14,165 nt of DNA from the NCBI GenBank assembly GCA_965646165.1, contig CBFFYP010000098.1, forward strand, positions 1-14,165, given 5' to 3'. Under the pieces are notes generated by a model, which made no database searches, was not told where the DNA came from, and saw only the letters and a list, made by a program, of their open reading frames with translations. The DNA comes from MGBC114844 sp910585855 (GTDB lineage: Bacteria > Bacillota > Clostridia > Lachnospirales > Lachnospiraceae). The translations under genes and the position numbers were made by a program. This document shows, piece after piece, positions 7,181 to 13,907 of the stretch. How positions within the stretch are numbered: position 1 is the stretch's first letter; each line of letters begins with the position of its first letter.

Positions 7181-7809
7181 ATTTTGTTTTTCTCCATATC
7201 AGTCCAAGATTCTGTATCAAACTTTCTTTTCTTGAAGTAGTAAATTCTATCTTCTTCTGTTATTTCACGGATAATCTTGCAAGGATTACCTGCTGCAATT
7301 ACATTGTCGGGAATATCTTTTGATACAATACTTCCTGCTCCAATTACGACATTGTTCCCAATCGTTACTCCCGGAAGTATTACAGCATTACCGCCTATCC
7401 ATACGTTATCGCCAATCGTGATAGGTATTCCATATTCATAACCAGAATTACGGCTTTCTGGATGTATTGGGTGTCCTGCCGTATAAATAGATACATTGGG
7501 TGCAATTTGTGCATTTTCTCCGATTGTGACTTTTCCTACATCAAGGATAGTGAGGTTATAATTTGCAAAAAAATTATTGCCTACTTCAATATTCCACCCA
7601 TAGTCACAATGAAATGGCGGTTCTATCCATACTTTTTCCCCTGTTTTTCCAAGTAGTTTTTTGAGCAATTCGGGAATTTGCACTCTTTCTTTTGGTGGCA
7701 AAAGATTAAATTCATAAATTAGCTGTTTGCAGACTTCTCGTTCTTCTTCAAGACCATCAAGCCATGCCTTATAAGGCAGACCATTTAACATTCTTTCTTT
7801 TTGGTTCAT
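7177..7809 (-). CDS. Sugar O-acetyltransferase, maltose/galactoside acetyltransferase type
   Basis: This 210 aa cytosolic enzyme would move acetyl from acetyl-CoA to a sugar hydroxyl. The N-terminal segment (KERMLNGLPYKAWLDGLEEER) is the helical Maa/LacA region. From about residue 70 it is a left-handed beta-helix of hexapeptide repeats (IGENAQIAPNVSIYTAGHPI, IGDNVWIGGNAVILPGVTIG, IPDNVIAAGNPCKII). His113 in TAGHPIHPE is the expected catalytic histidine. Maa-type length is usually about 185-210 aa, so it looks complete. AGGAGG at 7813-7818 precedes the ATG. The truncated VOC gene follows with a 4 bp overlap. Confidence 0.92.
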   Translation of the reverse strand: MNQKERMLNGLPYKAWLDGLEEEREVCKQLIYEFNLLPPKERVQIPELLKKLLGKTGEKVWIEPPFHCDYGWNIEVGNNFFANYNLTILDVGKVTIGENAQIAPNVSIYTAGHPIHPESRNSGYEYGIPITIGDNVWIGGNAVILPGVTIGNNVVIGAGSIVSKDIPDNVIAAGNPCKIIREITEEDRIYYFKKRKFDTESWTDMEKNKI

Positions 7810-7862
7810 AAGTTCCTCCTTATTGCTGGTTTGTAATTAGATTTTTTATAGGATATTCAATG

Positions 7863-7892
7863 ATTATAATGTTTACTTTTTGTCTTTTCTAA
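7863..7892 (-). promoter_or_regulatory. Candidate sigma-A promoter for the acetyltransferase gene
   Basis: On the minus strand TTAGAA (7887-7892) is followed after 18 bp by a perfect TATAAT (7863-7868), about 50 bp upstream of the acetyltransferase ATG. The -35 is a moderate match. Confidence 0.4.
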
Positions 7893-8004
7893 CAGAATTG
7901 TCGCCAAAAAGTATAAATATTGTATTTTGAAGAAGATAGAAGTATGGAAATTTACAGTTCGATTTCAGCGTTCCCCTTTTATGTAGGATTTTACACAAGC
8001 GAAT

Positions 8005-8784
8005 CCTGTTTATAAGGGATATATCAGATGGAATTGTTTATGTGGTGAAACAAAGGAAAAAAAGGCACAGGAGGAGTGGATTATAAAAAAAGGACATCAT
8101 CTAGCCATTTTATCAGAGGAATTATTTGAGAAGGCACAGAAACGCTATCAGACAGAAGATTTTTCTAAAAATAAACGCTCGTCTGCATCCTATCAGCATT
8201 GGTTAAGTGGAATGATAAAATGCTCTGCTTGCGGCAGAACACTGTCTTATAACAGAGTTTTTAATAAAAATAAGAATCATTCTTTTTTTCAATGTAGTGG
8301 CTATAGTAAAAAATTATGTTCCGTTTCGCATGGAATCAGTGAACAAAAAATAGTATCTGCCGTTTTGGATTCTTTACAGGAAGCCATTGGTACAGATATG
8401 GAATTTGAACGAAATAAAATTGCAGGAAAAAAAGGATTGCAAAAAGATACTGATAATTTAATTTCCATACAGCTAGGAAAGCTAAAAAGAAAAGAAGAAC
8501 GAATCTGTACTGCGTATACAGAAGGAGTGGATACTTTAGAAGAGTATAAAAGAAAGAAACAGCAGCTTTTAGAAGAAAAAAGGAAACTAGAAGAGCAAAA
8601 AGATTGGAGGAGAGGGGAGAATTTAGAAAACGAATGTTTTGAGAAAATTTCTGATATAAGAGAGCTATTTACTTCTGAATATTTTTCAAATGCGGAAAAA
8701 AACAGGGCAATTCGTACTATTATAGAAAAGATTGTCTATGATAAAACAGAGAAAACGATTTTTGTATATTATCGTTGTTTATAG
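8005..8784 (+). pseudogene. Large serine recombinase, C-terminal fragment (split gene)
   Basis: These 259 codons continue the recombinase begun at 2462: PVYKGYIRWN follows directly on LQN once 3158-8004 is removed, giving 491 aa. In order it holds the end of the recombinase domain (ILSEELFEKAQKR), a zinc ribbon (CSACGRTL, later Cys in FQCSG and KLCS), a charged coiled coil (about 8500-8620, KLKRKEER through KRKLEEQK) and the C-terminal NRAIRTIIEKIVYD. Coiled coils of this type control integration versus excision in serine integrases. An internal ATG at 8212 could start a shorter product beginning at the zinc ribbon. The stop at 8782-8784 lies within the right att arm. No catalytic residues are here. 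Confidence 0.9.
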
Positions 8785-8825
8785 GTTTTCGAATAAGGCT
8801 GACCCAGTGGGGCTCAAAGAGTTTA
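8781..8825 (+). other. attR of the skin-like element
   Basis: This is the right element/host junction. The element arm (8781-8799) reads, inverted, CCTTATTCGAAAACCTAT, nearly the same as the left arm. The TGACC core (8800-8804) is followed by spore-gene sequence CAG TGG GGC. In a circular excised element the two arms would meet as AATAAGG-CTGA-CCTTATT, a perfect dyad around the core. Confidence 0.8.
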
Positions 8826-9185
8826 GGAGATCAGGGGTATAGTCCGATTGAGATTATTCGCTATTATTATGGGGATGATATGTATGTAAATACAGCAGAG
8901 CAAATTTCCGGTATACCAGCATCTTATCCCGGAACAGATTTAAAAGTGGGTTCTAGAGGAGAGAAAGTCCGCCAGATGCAGGAACAATTAAATGCGATTG
9001 CAGATGTCTATAGTGCGATTCCACGTATTACTGCAGATGGTATATTTGGTACTATGACAGAAAGGGCGGTAAAGGAGTTTCAGTCTATTTTTGGGCTTCC
9101 GCAGTCGGGTGTAGTAGATTTTCGAACATGGTATAAAATTTCAGAAATTTATGTAGGAATTAGCCGGATTGCAGAGCTGCGCTAA
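8805..9185 (+). pseudogene. SpoIID-like peptidoglycan-binding spore protein, C-terminal fragment (split gene)
   Basis: These 126 codons complete the gene begun at 1498. QWGSKSLGDQGYSPIEIIRY then YYGDD matches the C-terminal signature of SpoIID-like proteins. About residues 50-115 of this fragment form a PG_binding_1 domain: LKVGSRGEKVRQMQEQLN, then DGIFGTMTERAVKEFQSIFG and GVVDFRTWYKI. The ending ISRIAEL is a typical family tail. No ribosome binding site or promoter for separate expression is evident, so this half is probably silent unless the element is excised. A hairpin at 9258-9313 follows and would end the restored transcript. Confidence 0.87.
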
Positions 9186-9257
9186 GAAAATTTAATTATA
9201 TTCAGCAAGAAATTTCCAATTCTGGAGTGTTTCACTTGACCTGTAAATTGAAAGGGG

Positions 9258-9313
9258 GGACGCTGGAATCGGAAGGAAGGTCTATTTCGGGCTTGCTTTC
9301 GCTTTCAGCGTCC
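9258..9313. repeat. REP-like palindrome after the spore gene (terminator candidate)
   Basis: GGACGCTGGAA (9258-9268) pairs with TTTCAGCGTCC (9303-9313) with one wobble pair and one mismatch. The interior keeps GGAAGGAAGG and GCTTGCTTTCG blocks resembling the other REP-like copies. It lies between the spore gene stop and the carA promoter. Confidence 0.6.
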
Positions 9314-9363
9314 TTTCTGAGAAAACATAAGTTTTTATTTTTTTGGAATTAAAAAAATTTCTC

Positions 9364-9392
9364 TTGCCAAATAAAATAAAATGTGATAGAAT
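9364..9392 (+). promoter_or_regulatory. Sigma-A promoter of carAB
   Basis: TTGCCA (9364-9369), a 17 bp spacer and TAGAAT (9387-9392) each match consensus at five of six positions. Transcription would start near 9399, leaving a leader of about 150 nt before carA. Confidence 0.65.
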
Positions 9393-9410
9393 TGCTTCAA
9401 TTTAAGGAAA

Positions 9411-9512
9411 AATAAGAAAAACTTCTTATTAAAGTTATGTATGAAAAGCGATTCATCCAATTAAGGCATCAGCCGACAAAAGATGAGCCTATGCTTTTTT
9501 TTTTGCATGAAT
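9411..9512 (+). promoter_or_regulatory. Structured carAB leader, possible attenuator
   Basis: AATAAGAA-AAAC-TTCTTATT (9411-9430) is a perfect hairpin. A second hairpin, AAGGCAT (9463-9469) with ATGCTTT (9491-9497), runs into a T10 tract (9495-9504) and looks like an intrinsic terminator before the gene. GATTCAT (9450-9456) and ATGAATC (9506-9512) can pair around it as an alternative. This is an attenuation-like layout. I found no PyrR-binding consensus, so the signal is unknown. The terminator stem is weak. Confidence 0.35.
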
Positions 9513-9551
9513 CTAGAAGTCAGTCAAAAAAAGAAAGGGACAGGTGAAACA

Positions 9552-10667
9552 ATGAAAGCTTTTTTAATTCTAGAAGATGGTACTGTTTTTAGCGGCACCA
9601 GTATTGGTTCTACACGTGAAGTAATCAGTGAAATCGTCTTTAATACCTCTATGACAGGGTATCTTGAAATCCTTACCGATCCTTCTTATGCCGGACAGGC
9701 AGTAGTTATGACATATCCGCTTATTGGCAACTATGGTATTTGCTATAAGGATATGGAATCAAAAACTTTATGGCCAGATGGATATATTGTAAGGGAACTT
9801 TCCAGAATTCCAAGCAATTTCAGAAGCGAAGACAATATCCAAACAATTTTAGAAAAACATCAAATTCCGGGCATCTGCGGTATTGATACAAGAGCCTTGA
9901 CCAAAATTTTAAGGGAAAAAGGCACGATGAACGGTATGATTACAACAAATGAAAACTATTGTTTTGAGGAAGTAAAAGAAAAAATAAAAACTTATACTTG
10001 TAAAGATGTTGTAAAAAAAGTGACCTGTAAAGAAAAGACTCTTTTAGAATGTAAAGGGCTTCGTGTAGCATTGTTAGATTTTGGAGCAAAAGAAAATATT
10101 GTTCGTTCTTTAACGAAAAGGAGATGTGAAGTGATTATTTATCCGGCAGAAACCAAAGCAGAGGAAATTTTTGCCGCAAATCCAGACGGTATTATGCTTT
10201 CCAATGGACCGGGTGATCCAAAGGAGTGTGTATCTATTATAAAAGAAATCAAAAAATTATATGACTCCGATATCCCGATTTTTGCGATTTGCTTAGGGCA
10301 TCAGCTTATGGCACTCGCCACAGGAGCAGATACTCATAAGATGAAATATGGGCATCGTGGCGGAAATCATCCAGTACAAGATCTGAGAACCGGACGTGTC
10401 TATATTTCTTCTCAAAATCATGGCTATGTGGTTAATAAAGACACCATAGATCCCAATATAGCAGAACCAAGTTTTATCAATGTCAATGACAAAACAAATG
10501 AAGGACTTCGTTATTTAGGAAAAGATATTTTTACTGTACAATTTCATCCAGAAGCCTGCCCGGGTCCGCAGGATACTGCTTTTTTATTTGATCGTTTTGT
10601 AAATATGATGGTTGTTTCTCACCTAGATAAAGGAGGTACTATACGATGTCCAGAAATTATGATATAG
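9552..10667 (+). CDS. carA: Carbamoyl-phosphate synthase small (glutaminase) subunit
   Basis: CarA hydrolyses glutamine and channels ammonia to CarB for carbamoyl phosphate, feeding pyrimidine and arginine synthesis. It has 371 aa, within the family's usual range. The N-terminal CPSase domain shows EDGTVFSGTSIG and FNTSMTGYLEILTDPSYAGQ. The C-terminal class I glutamine amidotransferase domain has LSNGPGDP, Cys247 in FAICLGHQLMALA and the His332/Glu334 pair in VQFHPEA, so the catalytic triad is complete. ATG 9552 is chosen because MKAFLILEDG is the family start; the frame is open from 9483 but that segment is not family-like. GGGACAGG precedes it. The 3' end overlaps carB by 22 bp, indicating coupled translation. 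Confidence 0.96.
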   Translation: MKAFLILEDGTVFSGTSIGSTREVISEIVFNTSMTGYLEILTDPSYAGQAVVMTYPLIGNYGICYKDMESKTLWPDGYIVRELSRIPSNFRSEDNIQTILEKHQIPGICGIDTRALTKILREKGTMNGMITTNENYCFEEVKEKIKTYTCKDVVKKVTCKEKTLLECKGLRVALLDFGAKENIVRSLTKRRCEVIIYPAETKAEEIFAANPDGIMLSNGPGDPKECVSIIKEIKKLYDSDIPIFAICLGHQLMALATGADTHKMKYGHRGGNHPVQDLRTGRVYISSQNHGYVVNKDTIDPNIAEPSFINVNDKTNEGLRYLGKDIFTVQFHPEACPGPQDTAFLFDRFVNMMVVSHLDKGGTIRCPEIMI

Positions 10668-13600
10668 AAAAAGTATTAGTAATCGGTTCAGGACCGATTG
10701 TAATCGGACAGGCAGCCGAGTTTGATTATGCTGGAACACAGGCATGCCGTTCTTTAAAAGAAGAAGGCATTACTGTAGTATTGGTAAATTCCAATCCGGC
10801 AACGATTATGACAGACAAAGATATTGCAGATATGGTCTATATTGAACCATTGACATTATCTGTATTAGAGCGGATTATAAAAAAAGAGAAACCAGACAGT
10901 ATCCTTCCAACTCTAGGTGGACAGGCAGGATTAAATCTGGCAATGGAGTTGGCAGAGAGTGGATTTTTAAGAAAACATGATGTACAGCTAATCGGTACTA
11001 CGCCGGAAACCATAAAAAAAGCAGAAGATCGTCTGGAATTTAAAAAAACAATGGAAAAAATAAAAGAACCAGTAGCTGCCTCTCAGGTAGTGGAAAATGT
11101 AGAGGACGGAATTGCATTTGCTAAAGAAATTGGCTATCCGATTGTACTGCGTCCTGCCTATACCTTGGGAGGCAGCGGCGGAGGAATTGCGGAAAATGAA
11201 GAAGAACTGGTAGAAATTTTAGCAAATGGGCTGCGTTTAAGCCGGGTAGGGCAGGTTTTGGTAGAACGCTGTATTGCAGGCTGGAAGGAGATTGAATATG
11301 AAGTAATGCGTGACAGTGCCGGAAACTGTATCACAGTGTGCAATATGGAAAATTTAGATCCGGTAGGTGTGCATACAGGCGATAGTATTGTAGTTGCTCC
11401 ATCTCAGACTTTAGGAGATAAAGAATATCAGATGCTTCGAACCTCTGCTCTGCATATTATTGATGAATTAAAAATTACCGGAGGCTGCAATGTCCAATTT
11501 GCTCTGCATCCGACAAGTTTTGAATACTGTGTAATTGAAGTCAATCCACGTGTCAGCCGTTCCTCTGCACTTGCTTCAAAAGCAACCGGCTATCCGATTG
11601 CAAAAGTTGCGGCAAAAATTGCATTGGGCTATACATTAGATGAAATTAAAAATGCAATTACGAAAAAAACCTATGCCAGTTTTGAACCGGCATTAGATTA
11701 TTGTGTAGTAAAAATTCCAAGACTGCCATTTGATAAATTTATCAGTGCAAAGCGAACTCTAACCACACAGATGAAAGCGACCGGAGAAGTCATGAGTATT
11801 TGTACCAATTTTGAAGGTGCTTTAATGAAAGCAATCCGTTCTTTAGAGCAGCATGTAGACAGTCTGCTTTCTTATGATTTTAGCCGTTTAACCGATAATG
11901 AATTAGAAAAAGCACTGCATCGTGTGGATGATAGAAGAATCTTTGTGATTGCAGAGGCATTACGAAGAGGAATTTCCTATGAGATGATTCATGAAATTAC
12001 AAAAATTGACATTTGGTTTTTAGATAAAATTGCAGTTTTAGTAGAATTAGAACAGCGTTTAAAAAATGAACCTCTTACCAAAGAATTATTAGAAGAAGCA
12101 AAACGTTTGGAGTTTCCAGACAGTGTAATTGCAAAATTAACCAATCAGACAGAAAAAGAGATTAAAGTACAGAGAGAACAATACCAGATTCGTGCTGCTT
12201 TTAAAATGGTAGATACCTGTGCTGCTGAATTTGCTGCCGAAACACCATATTATTATTCCTGCTTTGGAAGTGAAACTGAAGTGCAAGTGGAAAAAGGAAA
12301 GAAAAAGGTATTGGTTTTAGGATCTGGACCGATTCGGATCGGACAGGGAATTGAATTTGATTATTGTTCGGTTCACAGTACATGGGCATTTCGGCAGGAA
12401 GGCTATGAAACCATTATTATCAATAACAATCCAGAAACAGTCAGTACCGATTTTGATATTGCAGATAAATTATATTTTGAACCGCTGACACCGGAAGATG
12501 TAGAAAATATTGTGGAGGTAGAACATCCTGACGGAGCAGTAGTACAATTTGGCGGGCAGACAGCAATTAAACTGACGGAAAGTCTGATGAAAATGGGAGT
12601 TCCGATTCTTGGAACAAAGGCAGAGGATGTCGATGCAGCAGAAGACAGAGAACGATTTGATCGAATTTTAGAAGAATGTCAGATACCAAGACCGGCAGGG
12701 CATACGGTATTTACCTGTGGAGAAGCCATTCGTGCCGCAAATGATTTGGGTTATCCTGTGCTGGTTCGCCCTTCTTATGTATTAGGCGGGCAGGGGATGC
12801 GGATTGCAATCAATGATGAAGATATTCATGAATTTATTGGTATTATCAATCGAATTGCACAGGAACATCCGATTTTAGTAGATAAATATCTGGCAGGAAA
12901 AGAAATTGAGGTAGATGCGGTATGTGACGGAACGGATATTTTAATTCCCGGTATTATGGAACATATTGAACGGGCAGGGATTCATTCTGGGGATAGTATC
13001 TCCGTCTATCCAGCACAAAATATCAGCAAAACAGCAATCAAAACCATAGAAGAATATACAAAAAAACTGGCAATGGCACTGCATGTAAAAGGAATGATTA
13101 ATATTCAGTTTATTGTTTGTCAGGATCAGGTCTATGTAATCGAAGTCAATCCCCGCTCTTCCCGTACCGTTCCTTATATCAGCAAGGTAACAGGGATACC
13201 GATTGTCAAACTGGCAACAAAAGTAATTATTGGAAGTACCATTCAGGGACTTGGCTATCAGCCGGGACTCCAGAAAAATGCAGATTATATTGCAATTAAA
13301 ATGCCGGTATTTTCCTTTGAAAAACTGCGTGGTGCAGATATTAATTTAGGACCGGAGATGAAATCCACTGGGGAGTGCCTTGGAATTGCAAAGCAGTTTA
13401 ATGAAGCATTATATAAGGCATTTTTAGGAGCAGGTATCAATCTTCCAAAACATAAAAAAATGGTGCTTACGGTAAATGATGAAGAAAAAGAAGAGGCGGT
13501 TTCTGTTGGAAAGCGGTTTGAAGCACTTGGCTATACAATTTATGCTACACTTGGAACGGCTGAGTGTTTAAAAAAACATGGTGTTCATGCAGTAAAAATC

Positions 13601-13843
13601 AATAAATTAGAACAGGAGTCGCCGAATTTAATGGATTTAATCTATAGCCATGAATTAGATTTAGTAATTGATATTCCGGCTCAGGGATATGAGCGAAGTA
13701 AAGATGGATTTTTAATTCGGCGGCATGCAATAGAAACGGGAGTAAATGTAATTACCGCTTTGGATACGGCTTATGCACTGCTCACTAGTTTGGAAAATAG
13801 TGAGAATCGGACACTTACACCTGTTGATATTGCTGCTATATAA
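10646..13843 (+). CDS. carB: Carbamoyl-phosphate synthase large subunit
   Basis: CarB uses two ATP, bicarbonate and ammonia from CarA to make carbamoyl phosphate. The 1065 aa length is that of an intact enzyme. The order is: carboxyphosphate half (KVLVIGSGPIVIGQAAEFDY, ATP-grasp with RPAYTLGGSGGG and EVNPRVSRSSALASKATGYP), an oligomerisation region (~400-550), carbamate half (KVLVLGSGPIRIGQGIEFDY, RPSYVLGGQGM, EVNPRSSRTVPYISKVTG), then a C-terminal MGS-like allosteric domain (~935-1065, KRFEALGYTIYATLGTAECL) where UMP or ornithine-type effectors bind in known enzymes. ATG 10646 has AAAGGAGGT at 10629-10637, inside the end of carA. No clear terminator follows: only an imperfect CCGGAAAG/CTTTCACCGG pairing at about 13882-13909 before the next repeat. 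Confidence 0.97.
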   Translation: MSRNYDIEKVLVIGSGPIVIGQAAEFDYAGTQACRSLKEEGITVVLVNSNPATIMTDKDIADMVYIEPLTLSVLERIIKKEKPDSILPTLGGQAGLNLAMELAESGFLRKHDVQLIGTTPETIKKAEDRLEFKKTMEKIKEPVAASQVVENVEDGIAFAKEIGYPIVLRPAYTLGGSGGGIAENEEELVEILANGLRLSRVGQVLVERCIAGWKEIEYEVMRDSAGNCITVCNMENLDPVGVHTGDSIVVAPSQTLGDKEYQMLRTSALHIIDELKITGGCNVQFALHPTSFEYCVIEVNPRVSRSSALASKATGYPIAKVAAKIALGYTLDEIKNAITKKTYASFEPALDYCVVKIPRLPFDKFISAKRTLTTQMKATGEVMSICTNFEGALMKAIRSLEQHVDSLLSYDFSRLTDNELEKALHRVDDRRIFVIAEALRRGISYEMIHEITKIDIWFLDKIAVLVELEQRLKNEPLTKELLEEAKRLEFPDSVIAKLTNQTEKEIKVQREQYQIRAAFKMVDTCAAEFAAETPYYYSCFGSETEVQVEKGKKKVLVLGSGPIRIGQGIEFDYCSVHSTWAFRQEGYETIIINNNPETVSTDFDIADKLYFEPLTPEDVENIVEVEHPDGAVVQFGGQTAIKLTESLMKMGVPILGTKAEDVDAAEDRERFDRILEECQIPRPAGHTVFTCGEAIRAANDLGYPVLVRPSYVLGGQGMRIAINDEDIHEFIGIINRIAQEHPILVDKYLAGKEIEVDAVCDGTDILIPGIMEHIERAGIHSGDSISVYPAQNISKTAIKTIEEYTKKLAMALHVKGMINIQFIVCQDQVYVIEVNPRSSRTVPYISKVTGIPIVKLATKVIIGSTIQGLGYQPGLQKNADYIAIKMPVFSFEKLRGADINLGPEMKSTGECLGIAKQFNEALYKAFLGAGINLPKHKKMVLTVNDEEKEEAVSVGKRFEALGYTIYATLGTAECLKKHGVHAVKINKLEQESPNLMDLIYSHELDLVIDIPAQGYERSKDGFLIRRHAIETGVNVITALDTAYALLTSLENSENRTLTPVDIAAI

Positions 13844-13907
13844 GATTTGAGGAAAGATTGTTTTTCGCTGGGGAAGCACAGCCGGAAAGGGTGGGTTGGC
13901 TTTCACC

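Larger units (their letters stand above)
3158..8004. mobile_element. 4.85 kb insertion inside the recombinase gene
   Basis: Recombinase codons end with CAG AAT at 3157 and resume after GAAT (8001-8004) with CCT GTT TAT, restoring LQNPVYKGYIRW in frame. GAAT at 3154-3157 and 8001-8004 is either a 4 bp target duplication or junction microhomology. No transposase or second recombinase is visible inside. The cargo is two large repeat copies, REP-like palindromes and six metabolic-type genes or fragments. Clear terminal inverted repeats are absent at the exact ends, but inverted motifs related to GGGGACGCTGAAATC lie near both (3206-3222 and 7960-7977). The mechanism of insertion is unknown: transposition, repeat-mediated rearrangement and misassembly all remain possible. 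Confidence 0.7.
2366..8799. mobile_element. Skin-like intervening element in a spore gene, 6434 bp
   Basis: The element interrupts a sporulation-type gene between codons Thr291 and Gln292 and is flanked by direct TGACC repeats. Its recombinase begins 96 bp inside the left end and stops 15 bp before the right core, in the same direction as the host gene. This matches sporulation intervening elements such as skin in sigK, which large serine recombinases excise in the mother cell. Exact excision restores a 417 aa host protein. The recombinase is itself interrupted (3158-8004), so self-excision is probably lost. Subtracting the insert leaves about 1.59 kb, almost only the recombinase. Confidence 0.85.

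Noticed and set aside
8212..8784. Independent zinc-ribbon protein starting at ATG 8212
   Set aside because: The same frame is homologous to recombinase from 8005 onward, no ribosome binding site precedes 8212, and it joins the N-terminal fragment in frame; it is a gene fragment.
9483..9551. Upstream extension of carA by 23 codons
   Set aside because: The segment includes the T10 tract (FFF run), has no ribosome binding site and is absent from the family start MKAFLILEDG.
9399..9551. PyrR-binding pyrimidine attenuator upstream of carA
   Set aside because: No sequence close to the PyrR loop consensus (ARUCCNGNGAGGYU) is visible.
13117..13299. Alternative-frame ORF inside carB
   Set aside because: It overlaps the conserved second ATP-grasp domain in another frame and has no supporting features.
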